In this document: positions 32,299 through 44,180 of the stretch, piece after piece
Layout: each line of letters begins with the position of its first letter
Numbering within the stretch: the first letter of the stretch is position 1
From: Porphyra umbilicalis
Lineage: Eukaryota; Rhodophyta; Bangiophyceae; Bangiales; Bangiaceae
Assembly (NCBI GenBank): GCA_002049455.2
Contig: KV919048.1
Coordinates: forward strand, 1-64,000
Length of the DNA stretch: 64,000 nt
Direction: 5' to 3'
Notes under the pieces: generated by a model
Databases searched by the model: none
What the model saw: the letters and a program-made list of their open reading frames with translations, nothing else
What the model was told of the DNA's origin: nothing
Translations under genes and position numbers: made by a program

Positions 32299-34286
32299 TC
32301 ATCTCGGCACTCTGGTCACCCGACAGCCGCACGTGCCCAGCCCCAACCAAGGTGCGGCCACACCACCCCCTCCTACGCGGCGGGCTCCTCCACCGACGGC
32401 GCCCGCGTCGGTCCGTCGGCCGCCCCCCCTCCACGCCCACCTCGGCGGCGGCCGCACCGCCCCCCCCCCCTCCCCGCCCACGTCTGGCAGCGTGACGACC
32501 ACCCCCGGCACGGGCCGCGGGTAGTCCACCCCCGGCGTCACCCCAAAGTCGGCCAACTCCGCGTCGCCCATCGCGCCCGGCGCGTGGCACCACGGCATGG
32601 GAATGTCGTACAGCTCGGGGCACCACCGCTTGACGTACAAGCCGGTCGGGTCGACCGCCGCGGCGGCGGCGGCCACATCCACGCGCGCGCTGCGGGGGAT
32701 CAGCAGGCCCGTCGCCCCGCCACTGTCGCCACCACTGCCGTCTGCGGCGGGCGGCGGCAGCGCGGCGGCGACCGCCGCCCAATTGACCGCATTGGCCGCC
32801 GGATCCCAATCGAGGAGCTGCGCGCGGAACCAGGCGGCGCCGAGCCGCCAGTCCCCGCCGAGGTCGTGCACCCAAAAGGACGCTGCGACGCGGCGGGTGG
32901 CGGCGACGAGGTGGCCCGTCGCGTAGAGCTCCCGCATCGCCGCGTCGACGAGCGGCACGCCCGTCATGCCGGTAATCCACCGGTGGAGGGCTTCGGGGGG
33001 GGGGCCCGCCGGTGCTGCAACCGCCGCCGGGGGGGGGGGGCGCCCGCCGCGTCGCCCGCCGCCGTGTCGCCGGCGCTGCCGCCGGCAGGGGCGTCGGCGG
33101 TCGCCGCGTCGGCGGCCGCACCCGCCGCCTCGGCAGCGTCGGCGGCCGCAGCGTCGGCGTCCGCGGCACCGGCCGCCGCCGCCGCGTCTGCCGCCTCGGC
33201 CGCCGCCGCCGACGCGGCGCCGGCTGCTGCGGCAGCGGCGACGGGCGCTTCCGCGGGCACCCCCCCCACGCCCGCCACCCACACCGCCCAGTCGTGGGTG
33301 GCCAACTGCCGCAGCGCCCAGCCGACATTGGCGGCCGCTTTCCCGGCCCCCTCCTCCTCAGCGGTAAACGTGGCGAGCCCCGCCGCCCCCGCGCGGCGCA
33401 CCTCCCGCGCAACCGCCCGCGGCGACACGCAGCCGGCCGCCAGCCACGCGCCCATCTTGGACGAGCCGTCGGGCGCGCCCGCGCCGCCGTCGGCGTGCGC
33501 GGCGGCGCCCGCGAGCGCCCCCTTTTCCCAAAGGTAGGCGCGGAGGCGGTCGGCGGCGGCGGGCGGCCCACCGGCGTGGGCGACCGCCGCCCGCGGGTCG
33601 GGGAAGGGGTGTTCGAGGGGTTTGGCGAGGTTGGCCACCCCGAGGCGGGAGAGCAGGGGGGGGTCCCCGGCCTGCCGGCGCGCGTCGAGAAAGGGGAGGG
33701 GGGGGGGGGGAGCACGGGGGGGGTGGCGTGGGGGGGGGGGGCTCCATCTCGCCCGCCGCCGCCACGTACGCGTCGAGCGTCGGCAGCCCCGCGGCGGGGG
33801 ATGGGGGGAAGGGCGCAACGTCGGGGTGGAGGAGGGTGCCCTCCCACACAAACCGCAGCGCCGGCGGCGGCACCCCGTCGGGCGGCGGCGGGAGGGCGGC
33901 GAGGGCGGCGGCAACGGCCGTTTCGGCAGCCACCTCGGTGGGCGTCACGCCCTTGGTCGCGAGGACGGTTACCCCCCCCCCCCGCCCCCCGCCGCGGCGT
34001 ACGTGGCGGCCAGCTCCGCCAGCACCTCCGCCGCGTCGCCGGTGCGGGCAAAGAGCTCGCTGCGGGCGCCGCGGAGGGCGGTGCGCAGCGCCACCACCGC
34101 CTCGACGGTAAAGGCGGCGCGCCACGCGCCCGTCACCGCCCACTCGCCGCCGACGCCGTACGCCGCCGTGTCCCACACGTAGACGGGGAGGGCGGCGGCG
34201 GCGGTGGCGGCGGCGGCGACGAGCGCCGAGTCGTCGACGCGGAGGTCGCGGCGGAACCAGACGATGGCCAAGCCCCGCCCGTTCAT
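32299..34286 (-). CDS. CRY-DASH cryptochrome/photolyase (several frame changes at homopolymers)
   Basis: CRY-DASH proteins bind FAD and an antenna cofactor, repair UV dimers in single-stranded DNA, and often act in plastids or mitochondria. Conserved blocks appear in order on the minus strand. The photolyase start LAIVWFRRDLRVDDSALV with PVYVWDT lies at 34274-34149. VTVLATKGVTP and LRFVWEGTLLH follow, then SRLGVANLAKPLEHPF, DRLRAYLWEKGAL and SSKMGAWLAAGCVSPRAV. The C-terminal FAD region reads GMTGVPLVDAAMRELYATG, FWVHDLGGDWRLGAAWF and LYVKRWCPELYDIPMPW. The blocks lie in two frames with switches near 33970, 33720 and 33030, all at G or C runs. Homopolymer errors or mini-introns could explain this, but the gene could also be decayed. 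An upstream frame to 34661 (MAFSLGARAPVCPARAHHAR) looks like a transit peptide and could be a first exon. Confidence 0.75.
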
Positions 34287-36539
34287 GTCGACGGCTCGGG
34301 TGGCGGCGGGGTGGAGGGCCTCGCCGAGGGGGGGGGGGGGGGGGGGAGAGGGGGGGGGGTACCCGAAGGGCTGGGGGGGTCCCTCACCACATCGGCGGGG
34401 GGGGGGGAGGGGGAGGGGGGGGGGGGGGGCGGGGCTCACCCGCAGCCGCCGTCCATCGGGGGGGGGTCGTGCTGCAATGTGGGCGGGGGCGGGGGGGGGG
34501 GGGGAGCCCGTGGCGGGCGGCCGCCGCGGCCTCCGCGGCGCCGTGCGGGGCGCGCGGCGCCGCCGGGGGCGGGCGGCGGGAGAAAGGCCGGCACCGACGG
34601 CGCGCGCATGGTGCGCGCGCGCGGGACAGACGGGCGCCCGAGCCCCGAGGGAAAATGCCAAAGAGCGAGAGGAGAGACGGCGGGGGTGGGAAGAGCAAGG
34701 GGGGCCGCAGGGGTGGAGGCGGCCGACCGGGGGGGGTGCGCGCCGTCGCGCGCGACACGGCGGCCGCGTCGCGCGCGCTGCCGTGCATCGGCGGTGGCCG
34801 CGCGTGGCGCCGCGGCGCAGACGACGGCGATCTGGACGGTCTTGATCTGCGCGCCGCGTGCAGTTGTTGTTGGCAGTGGATTGTTGGATGAATTTCCTGG
34901 CCTTTAGGTCAGGTAGGGTTGCACACGACGCCCCTATTTGGGGGGTGCCAGGGGCGCGCGACGGATAAGACGCCTTACTGACGCCCCATTAGGAAGCCAA
35001 AACGCCCTTACGACGCCCCAAGTAGCACCGTCAGTATTCCCCATAAACCGGAAGTGGCACCCACACTGTGCACACATATGTCATTTTCTGTTTCAAGACT
35101 GGGTGCGTGTCCCCAACCAAGGTGCACAGCCGCCACCTGCTGAATCTTGTAGGCCCCCCTGAAGTCTCTCTCTTCGCGACGCATTGCTGACGCCCGTTTG
35201 AGTTGGGGCGTTAGGGGAGTAACGTCAGGGTATCTACCAACATGGTGAAGACCGTTTTTAATTTCTTCCAGAGCTAGTGCACGTTGCGGGAGTACTTGTT
35301 GAGACCGAAAAATACATCATTTTCGCTCCTTCTGCAGCCTGAAAGTTTCGTCACCGCTTCTTTGCACTGGGAACGTTGGTACGCGTGGTCGGGTGCCTCG
35401 TACCAAGTTGCACGCCATGGGGAGTTCTTGTTCGCGCGGACAGTTCGCGACAGTGTTCATAGCGCAAGAAGCTGGATGGAAAGGGTCGTGAGGCGGGGTG
35501 CACGGTCTACGGGGCCCTTCGGTGGTGTGGCACAGAGTAACGTCGATGGTACTTTGAGAGGGGCGGTCTCGGATGTCTCTGAGGGCATTTATTTCCCTGG
35601 CCTTTAGGACAGGGTGCTCTCAAAGTGTAGTGATGCACACATATACTTAGATCAAGAGATGAAAGCGCGTTCGCGAAAACACCCTGGACTTGCGATACGA
35701 AAAAAACAAGACGAAAGATAGGCAGCGTCCGCAGCCGCAAGACGAAGGGTAGGCAGCGTCCGCCGCCGCCATGGCGGACGGCGGCTGCCACTGAAGCACG
35801 GCGGCCACCAGCCGGGAAACGACCGGCCGACGCTGGACGCGCCGCCGCCACCGCCTCCGCTACCGCCGCCGCCGCCACCCAAGCCAGACGGCGACGGCGG
35901 CGGTGCGTCGCCAGCAATCGCGTCCGGGGCAAGGAACACATATGGTTCGGCGAGAGAGGCGGCAGACGGCGCGGCCGCCGCCGCTGCGGCGGCCGTCGTG
36001 CCCCTTCCACACCGGGACAACATCCCTCACGACCGGCGGGGACCGAACAGGTGGTGCCGCGGCTCCACCGGCCGCTGCCGGCGGGCGCGCCAGCTCACCC
36101 GCAGCCCCATGGTGGCAACGTTGAGCGACAGCGACGGCGGCAGCGGCTGTACCGCCGACGCCACCGCCGCCACCGCGGCCGCAACGTCGCCAAGCCCGCC
36201 CGCGCCGTCCGCAAAGCTGCCCGCGCCGTCGGCCAAGCCGCCCGCGCCGTCGGCATGCCCGCCAGTGCTGCCGTCGCCGTCCATCTCCCCCTCACCCGCC
36301 GCCGGTGGCGCGCGCCATGGGCGCCGGAGCCACCACCACCGCGGCGGCTCTTCCCCTCCCTCCGCCACGCCCGCCCCATCCACCGTCGAGTACCCAACGA
36401 GCGCGGCGGCGCAGAGTCCCCCGCAGGCGTCTCCCCCCCACGAGGCCCACGGCCCCCCCGGGGGTCACCCGCACACTGATGGTCCACCCCCCGCCCTCTG
36501 CCCAGCCCCACCCTCGCGCCCGCCGCCGCCGATGCCGCC
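34287..36539. other. Intergenic stretch; GC-rich flanks around a less GC-rich core
   Basis: Up to about 34880 the sequence is G-rich with long G runs (34329-34347, 34356-34365, 34489-34504) and probably belongs to the CRY-DASH 5' region. From 34890 to 35640 it is more balanced. CCTGGCCTTTAGG occurs at both margins (34896 and 35596) in direct orientation, as if bordering an insertion, but nothing inside identifies one. From 35700 on, GC-rich low-complexity frames return on both strands, without a domain I recognise. Confidence 0.4.
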
Positions 36540-36920
36540 GCGGCGGCGGCGGCCTCCCCCAAGAACGTGCGGCGCTCATCCACGGCGACGCGGTAGCCCG
36601 CGGCGGCGGCCACCGCCCGGTGCGCGCGGCCGGCCGGATGCCTGCCTGAACGCCCGCCGATAGGCGGCGCGCGCCCCCCCCTCCGCTTCCGCCGACGCGG
36701 TGAAAACGACGCGACCCCCGCGCCGTATGGCGCGGTCGAGCTCCACCCCCCCCCCGCCAATTGGGGAAGGTCACCACCCCAAACGCGGGCACGGCGACGT
36801 CGACGGCGGTGGCCCGCAGCGGCAGCGCCGAGCCGTCGGCGACCGCCGTGGCGGCGTGGCACCCGTACGCAGGACGCTTCCCGCGACTGCTCCGATCAAG
36901 CTCGCCACCATCACCACCAT
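36540..36920 (-). pseudogene. Possible methyltransferase-like fragment
   Basis: One minus-strand frame reads ATAVADGSALPLRATAVDVAV then FGVVTFPNW (36855-36757), which resembles motif II/III of class I SAM-dependent methyltransferases (a VADGxALPLR...DVAV pattern). A neighbouring frame reads VVFTASAEAEGGARAAYRRA and another AAAAGYRVAVDERRTFLGE, both plausible for the C-terminal part of such an enzyme. The pieces lie in different frames separated by C/G runs, and motif I (the glycine-rich SAM loop) is not seen. Either a gene with sequence errors or introns, or a chance resemblance. Confidence 0.25.
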
Positions 36921-39779
36921 TCATGGCATAGCAGCACAACCACAGCCCATCCGAGGTCAGCCACAGCCCCACGCAAGCGACACCCCTCCATGACGTGTCG
37001 TGCGACCACCACCCTCCCCTCCCCGCGGCTCCCACATGTGGTCGACGTACGCTCAAACGCTCGCGCCCGTGCCCAGGCCGCCCCAACTGCCGCCGCATGC
37101 CGTTGACGCGCGACCTCACAGCTCGCAGCCCGGCTTGTTGCGGTAAAGGACGCGACCACGGAGACCGGCACGCATTCAGCGCCGGCACGACCCCCCGTTT
37201 GAAAACTCAAAACGGACACCTCCCACAGAGCCCCCAGAGTCCGATTTTAACCAACTACCGCGGACTTGTGACGTCATGGCCATTCGTGGCCGCTTCCACC
37301 TGCCCCCACGACCCCGTAAACACCGCACCTGCCCTCACGTACCTTTTTAACCACGATCTGCTCCCTCGAACCGTACGGACGATGAAATTGTCGCCACCTC
37401 GAGCAAACTTGTACGATGGTCGGGCGGACCTATGCGTGTTTTTCCATCGTCACGCGACAAACTGGGGACGTCGCCGGACAACATAGGACGCAAAAAGGCC
37501 CGCCCGAGACGGTTTTGGTCAAGTACTCCCGCAATGTGCACTGGAAAAGGCAACCTATTTTTCATCGTGCGGGTGTGTATAGTACCCTGTACTAAATTCC
37601 AGGGAACTTGCTCTCCGTTTCAGAGGTAGCAGTCTGCATTCGTGTCCTCAGGGATGTGAGGGCGTGTCAGTGTTGGAAGGATCGCGATGACGCTAAAAGC
37701 GAATGGAGTTACGTGGCTGAGAAGGACTGTCCTGCCACAGTGGTCACAGGGCCCGGACGGCGCCTGCCCCCCTGCCCCCCCCCACCGCCCCGAGCTGCTC
37801 GCCGCGACTGCGTGCAGCGACATGCAAGGCTCGACGCGCCCACGATGACCCGCGGCTGATCGTGCCTGCGCGCCGGCTTCCGTTGCGGCGGCTCGTCGGC
37901 GGTTGCTGATGCCATCTAGCGGCGCAGTCAGAGGCGCCCCGTCGCGCAGCGGTCGGTCCCACCCGCCCGCCCGTGCGCCGTGTCGGCCGCCCCTTCCGCC
38001 GTGCGCAGATGCGCGGCGGGGTGACAGCTCCTCCCGTGGTCGTCGCGGGACGCCGGCTGGCCGCCGTCGCTGTGGTGGCGGTGGCGGCATCCCTTTCCCC
38101 GTCCCACGCCCCCCCCGCCACAGCAACGTGGCTGTACGTGCCCCCGTGCGCGCTTCCGGCTATGGAGCCGGCCGGCGTGCCCGGTGTCGATGCGTCGCCG
38201 AGCGCGCCACCGCCCTGAAGGCCAGGGTATTGCACGCACGTGCCTGGAATCTGTCACTTGCACAGTGTGATGTGCGATGACACCAATCACTCGACTCCTC
38301 CGAGACCGCCCGTGCATGCAACACGCCACTGGAGTCACGAACGCTGCAGCTGTGCCCCCGCCGCGACTCCACCTCGCCGGATCCGGAGTCGGTCGTGAGG
38401 ACGGCCGGCTCCAACCGAGGCCCATGCAATTGGCATGCTCCGGAACATATGACTTATCCTTCCAGCAGACCAATTGGATCCAAATTGTTGCGCGGTGTGG
38501 CTAAACCACGTGCGACTGGTAGCCAATCACATGGCCTTTTGGTTTCACACCGGGTTTTCTGAATACGAAACGGCCGAGCCTGCCCAGGATCACACGGTGT
38601 CTCTCGAGCGGGCCATCTCGACTGAAAGGACTCCCGGGCTGAACTCACGCCGAGTTAATACACTGTGGATCGGCTCTTAGAGCTCCTCTGGCTCTCCATT
38701 GGCAGAGGCCCTCAATCCGGACCATCCATTGGCTGGAATCTGTGCTGTCAGATTAATGCCAAACACGAAAGCACTCTGGGCTAAAAGTGCCGTCGAATTC
38801 AACGTGGCTGCTCTGAAGTGCGCCCTTTTTGTGGCTCGGCCGATTCTCAGACGCAAGATGCGTGCAGCAAGCACTCGGAGCGGTCGCACGACTGTCGGGG
38901 TGGCGGACCCCCGCCCGTATGCGCCCACCCCACATGTATGCGGCTACCCTGCCCCCCCGCCCCCGGGCCTACGGATGCCTATGTATCAACGAGGTATGCG
39001 CACCTTTTTGGCCTCCATCTGAGTGCGTTTCTCGTCGGTTGTCCGAGTGCCTCCACCCCCCCGCGGGTTCGTCACCGGTGCACCGTTGCGTCGCGCCCTC
39101 CCTTGCAGCCCACGTCTAGACGTCTCAAGCCTTCCCGTGCCATTGCACCCTTCTCCCTTCCGCCCCCGCTTCTTCTCCCCCCATTCCGCCGCCCCTTGCC
39201 TTCGCCATGCCCCCATCGCTTTGGTTGTGCTCGCTGCATCTTTCCTTTTGCTCCATTACTGCATTGTACCTCGTTGCTGTACCCTCCCACAGCAGAATTG
39301 ACGACCTCCTCCGCCATGCGTCAACAGCCACCCCCCATTGGCATCTGCCTCGTCGCCGTGTCGGCGTGTCGGACAAGCATGCGCCAGTGTCAGTCCTTGA
39401 GAGGAGAGTGCGAGGTATGTGCAGCGGTTGTTACTTGTCTCAACTACCCCTCGTTCTCGTGCCACTTGCACTGCGGCCATTGTCTCTCTGCCTCGCTGTT
39501 GTGTGTGTACCTCTGAGGTCACCGTATGAGTTGGCACACGTCGGACCATCGGTATGGTGCGAGTTGGTGCACGGCGGGGCGCGCTGAGTGTTTGCGGCGC
39601 GGTGTGATCGGTTTCATACACGCCCGAGGTGCTTTCAGCGCCTGACATCCCGTGTTCAGGCAACATACGCTCTTTCGGTCCTGCTTTTCGACTTCTGTTT
39701 TTCTCTTTTCCCTGCCCTCTGCATCCCTCTCTCTGTGTGTCACTACTCGCTCCAGTGCGTGTCGCAAGCGAAATCTTGT
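36921..39779. other. Intergenic stretch without an identified gene
   Basis: No frame shows a recognisable domain. From 37200 on the composition is closer to that of the transposon-rich parts. The end of this stretch should include the 3' terminus of element B, but I found no inverted repeat partner for it. Confidence 0.35.
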
Positions 39780-42455
39780 TTACTCTCTTCGAGCCCACTT
39801 CTCCCTCCTCACGTGCGCGTCGATCGTGTCAGTGGCCACCTCATGCAAATCATCAGCCCACTTCTTTCTATCCTTTCTCTCCTTCTCCTCCTTGGCCACG
39901 CACACAGGAACGTCCTCCCGGTTCGGCCGCAGCCGCTTGTCGCCCACCTTGGTGGCCTTTTGCGCTCCAAGCACGACTGGCTTGCGTGCGGGCCCGTACT
40001 GCGTCAGGTCCGACTCGCACGCCTCCCGCTCGAGCGCCATGGAGCGCATAAACGCCGCTGCTGATGCCAGTTTCGACCCCAGCGAGTACTTACGGGCGCT
40101 CTGCCCGTAGCGCCTGTGCCAGGCCTCTATGGCTTGTTCTCCATATAGGCCAATGCTCCCGTAGAGGTGCATAAAGTCGGCGGCGTGGCAGAGCAACGTG
40201 TGGAGTTTGGGGGAAATGCTCATCCAGGGAAATGAGCGTTTCAGATGAGTAACCAGGGCGGTGGCGTCCGCCCGGAACTGCTTGACCTCCTCGGCCGTGG
40301 CAGTAGCTGCCCGGTTCAGGAGCTTTCGCACTCTGTTCCAGAGCAGCCATGCGCGCTTGTACGCCGTGTGGTACTCCTCCGAGAGCTCTAGCAATAGCAG
40401 CCGGCAGATGGCGTCGCTCCTGTCACCTATGCGGTGACAGTCGCGGCCTATGAATCCCCCGCCGTGGTAGGTGACAGGCGTCACCCCCACCTCCTCCCGT
40501 AGCAGCGCCGCCAGGTGGTGCGTAAACCGCAACCCCGCCGCCGAGCCCTTGCACTTAATTACGCACTCGGTGGCAAGGACGAGGAATCGACCGTTCACCC
40601 CAAGCGTAATGTGCAACAGAATTACCACGATCTGCTTCGGATCAACCGTCAAAAGAGGCGGCAGCTCTACGGACAGATGCGCTTATTGGCGCTCCGACGG
40701 AGTGCCGCTGCTACCGCTGCCATCATTGCCGCTGCCGCTGTGCCCCACCCGTGCGCCGCTGGCAAACTGCGTCGACGAGCGCAACGTCCTTGGGCCCGCC
40801 ACATCCTGGAGTGTCATGTACTTGGCTTCCAGTGCGGAGTGCTTGCGGCTCGGCGACCACGTGCTGAGGCAATTCAGGCACGGCATGGTCGCGCTCGGGC
40901 CCTTGTGCCCTAGCACCGTGCAGAGGGCAGCATAGTCTCCTGTGAGGAACAAGCGCACGGCCCGCTTCGCCCCGTCCACCAGCAGGCCTCCCGCGAGTAG
41001 CGCGGTGATCTGCGGCGCCAGTGTCTTCAGCATCGAGTCCAGGTCGTCGTACTGGTCCTTTTCGCAAGGATACACCGCGGAGAGGATGGAATTGTTGGGG
41101 TTGTTGGGGCGCGCTTGATTGATGATTCCGACCACTATCTTGACGGAGGCAGGTTTGCCTCCCTTGTCGAGGCCAACAGTCACGTGGACGTTGTTCATGT
41201 TGGGCGGGGGGCGACCGGACTGCACGCCCGGTTCGCTCGCGTCCGCTTCCATTAATATGATGGTCTTCGTCACGGGCCGGTAGTTTTCGTCGTACACTTG
41301 ACGCTCCACGAAGCGGCCAGACTCGCAGAGCGCAGACACTCGCTCCTGCAACGCCAGCGAGAGGCTTGCGATGTGGGCGCCAGCGCTGTCTACCTTGATC
41401 TGATTTGCAGGCATCGCCGCGAGGCGCTTGCGGGCCTGGCGCAGCTTGGCGACACTGGCCATGCCAACACGGCTGCCCCCGAAGACACGCCTAATGAGCG
41501 CAAATCCTGGATGACTCAGCCCAGCCACCTCCAGTAGCCCCACCTACTCCTCAGCAGAGGGCACGCCGCTGAGGCTGCCCGACGGCACACGCGATGGCCC
41601 GCCGGTGCGCATTCCAGGATCGGCAGCTGCCACTGGTACCGAGGTGTTGGAGGGACAAGTCACTAGCAATTCCTTGCGGGCGGCAGCCCGGCGTTTGTTT
41701 GCCTGACTTTTCTTGACGGACGCCTTGCAGGGCGACACTCGCCGCGTGTAAATGGCTGCTGCGCCATTGCTGCGGGTCAGCCGCAGCACGTCGGGCGAGC
41801 CACGCAGCAGAACAGCACTGGCAATCCTTCCAAAAATCTCCTTGTCCTCAGCGTTGTCGAATCGTCCAGCCTGCAAGGCTTCAAGAAGCATCTTGCAGGT
41901 TGCAGCAGCAGGGCGGGGGGAGGAGAGGCTGGGGGTACCAGCTGCCTGCTCAACGGGTGTGCTTGGAGGGCGACGAGCCGGCAGATCAGGCGGCTGGGAG
42001 GCCAGCTCACACGCTCCCACCGTCGCGGCCAAAGCACCACCGACCAAAAGGTTAACGCGTCTTAAGGTCCCAACACATGCTGTTGAAGCAGGTGGAGCCA
42101 TTGCCGCGAGGGTGCGCGACACAGGCGGGGGAGGAGGGCGTAAGGTGGGCGTGTGGGGTGGTTTAGATCCACAGGAGGTCCCCCCGTTCGGGAGAGGCGT
42201 GGGTACCGAAGCTGGGGCGCCCACAGGGAGCAGGGGGGAGTAAGGAGAAGCAGAGGGCGTGGAACTGCTTGCCTCGCGGCGCGCCGTTCTCCTTCTATTG
42301 GAAAAACACGTGTCACAAAGACCGTGAGGGGTGCCGCTGCCGTCCCTGCCCAGCTCCTCGGCGCCTTGCTTGCAGGGCACGACCGGAAGATTCGCCACGA
42401 CAGCAGGGAATGAACCGCGAGGGTACGACTGGGCCCAACCTCGCCACTTGTCCAT
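39780..42455 (-). pseudogene. Large DDE-like transposase, element B, with two in-frame stops
   Basis: Second copy of the family seen in element A. From an ATG at 42455 (MDKWRGWAQSYPRG) one frame runs to 39780 over 892 codons, interrupted only by TAG at 41546-41544 and TAA at 40685-40683. The motif order matches element A: VTVGLDKGGKPASVKIV, LFLTGDYAALCTVLGHKG with a PCLNC knuckle, VVILLHITLGVNGRF, YHGGGFIGRDCHRIGDR, FPWMSISPKLHTLL and GLYGEQAIEAWHRRYGQSA. An N-terminal Cys cluster (GLCDTCF) and a basic Lys/Arg-rich region (KKSQANKRRAAARKE) may bind DNA. With only two stops and an otherwise clean frame it decayed recently, or the stops are read through. The element's ends were not found. Confidence 0.7.
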
Positions 42456-42837
42456 TCCCTTCGTTTTTTGAGGAGGAGACGTGAACAGTCGACGCACAGG
42501 TATGCCCACACCGTGCCGTGGAAAGCGAGAACAATGTCTGCTGCTGTTGCCCTGCGTTAAAAATGGAAAAGAGATAGGAAACAGCGGGGAGGACGCACGC
42601 GTATCGAAAGGAGCACTGCTGGTAATAGAGGAGAAGGTTGAGCGTCGAGTCCCTCCTAGTGCCCGGGCCGTAGCGCCCCCCCGCCCCCCCCCCCCCCCCC
42701 ACACGCTCGCGTCCCCCTTGCACGGACAAGTGCAACGACCATACGTGGACAAGATTTACCTCCGCTCTTCATCATTGGCCACCATCTTGAGCCCCACCAC
42801 AGGAAGACGACAACGGCGCAGCGATTGCCCGAGCGCC

Positions 42838-43120
42838 TGTAGAAAATCGACTGCTGGCGACGATGCAGAGGCGAGACATGACCCGCTGATTGCCTATGGA
42901 AAACCGACTGCAGGCGACGGTGCACGGGCAAGACGTGATCCGCGGATCAAGTTAATGCCCACGGCTCATCCTGGATTGTCAGCCACCTCTGTTAGAGAGG
43001 CCTTAGATGCGAAAATTGGGACGCGTCCCACCCTTCTCACAGGGGCCGTAGAGGCAGAATCGGCGACGCGTCGGCGGAATCGGCGACGCGTCCGCAATTC
43101 GTCGTTTGCGGCCTCTGTGA
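42838..43120. repeat. Short tandem repeat followed by an imperfect inverted repeat
   Basis: A unit of about 57 bp (GAAAATCGACTGCTGGCGACGA, then GAAAACCGACTGCAGGCGACGG) occurs twice in 42838-42950. From about 42985 to 43115 two arms related by inversion contain AGAGGCC and GACGCGTCC, with GGCGACGCGTC repeated twice in the centre, so the strand can fold into a long imperfect hairpin. Confidence 0.5.
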
Positions 43121-43255
43121 GAGGGGAATTTTCTCTCGACCACTCACGTTTTTGCACGTCGCAGCTTGTCTTTTCAAACACCCGATGTAAAGCTCAAAGC
43201 CGTAAGAGCTGGCTTAACTCGGCGTGAACTGGGGACTGCGCCATCGGCTGGAAAC

Positions 43256-43405
43256 GCCCATCCAAAGCCCATCCAAAGCTCAGCGGTATCCCATCCAAAA
43301 CTCTGTTGGATGGGCTTGGATGAGCAGGAGAAGCCCATCCGTCAACAACGAAGGAGTGGCGAGACAGCATCCAAGGCCCATCTAAAACCCGTTTGGATGG
43401 GGATT
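43256..43405. repeat. Cluster of CCCATCCAA motifs in both orientations
   Basis: CCCATCCAA or close variants occur about eight times in 150 bp, four or five forward and three reverse, with CCCATCCAAAAC facing TTGGATGGG to give a hairpin. No coding content. Confidence 0.55.
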
Positions 43406-43877
43406 CTGCCGGCCGTGACGATGCCGCCGACACCGGTGGGCGTCCACCGGTGCACAATAATCGAAGGCCGCTGCCAGTCATTGATATGGCTGCCGCTTCT
43501 CAGATACTTATTCTTCGTTAAATCTCTTCCTTTGGTCAGCTGTCATCGTCCCCGCTCCTTATCCGTGCGGCATCACGAGATCTCGACCTAGGGTTCACGA
43601 GGCTAAAAACATAGCCTCCCTGGCCTTGCATTCTTCCCGATTTGGTCAGTGATAAATCGGGTGCTGTCGAGAATCGGGCACATCGGATGCCCCTGATCGA
43701 TACGAATGCGGAAGTGGGCACCAACGGGTGGGATGTGTTGCGCTTCGTGCTCCGTTTTTTTCTTCTGAGGACCCGAGGGCCACCCTCTGATACTTCTATA
43801 AAGTTTGGGGTCGATTGATGTACATGCGCCAAAACCAGAGCCGTTTTGCCATAGGACTAATAAGATGAGATAGACTT

Positions 43878-44180
43878 TAGTGTCTATTCTACCGAGTGCA
43901 TCATTTGATGCCCTGGGCATCATTTGATGCACTTTTGTGTCACCATTTTCCTCGTGCTTCCCAGCCTCGCACGCTCCTTTTGACAACAGAAACGGACTCA
44001 GAGAGGTCTTGTCACACTTGAGGGAACTCGGAGCCATTGTGCTACGGATACAAACGGGGGGTGCTCCAGATGCCGAAAAAAGGGGTGTCGAACCGTCGTT
44101 GTCTGGCCCTATGAGAGGGTGCATCATTTGATGCACCACCTGGCATCATTTGATGCCATTTTACGGTTGATTAGACACTA
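43878..44180. mobile_element. MITE-like element with subterminal palindromes
   Basis: The left end reads TAGTGTCTATTCTACCG and the reverse complement of the right end reads TAGTGTCTAATCAACCG (17 bp, two mismatches). Next to each end are two copies of the palindrome GCATCATTTGATGC or its near-palindromic variant (about 43897-43933 and 44119-44157). The element is about 303 bp and non-coding. If the outer TA is the target site, it would be of Tc1/mariner type, but that is not settled. Confidence 0.6.

Noticed and set aside
31967-34051. Long minus-strand open frame (694 codons) over CRY-DASH
   Set aside because: It is an alternative frame of the CRY-DASH gene and its product is Pro/Arg-rich without motifs, while the conserved photolyase blocks lie in the other frames.
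34893-35608. Direct repeat CCTGGCCTTTAGG about 700 bp apart, considered as ends of an insertion
   Set aside because: Only 13-16 bp are shared, flanking bases differ, and nothing between them looks like a mobile element.
38454-38680. CCAAT/ATTGG-rich patches near 23.3, 28.9 and 38.5-38.7 kb as one repeat family
   Set aside because: Only the short box motifs recur; I could not extend the similarity beyond about 10 bases.
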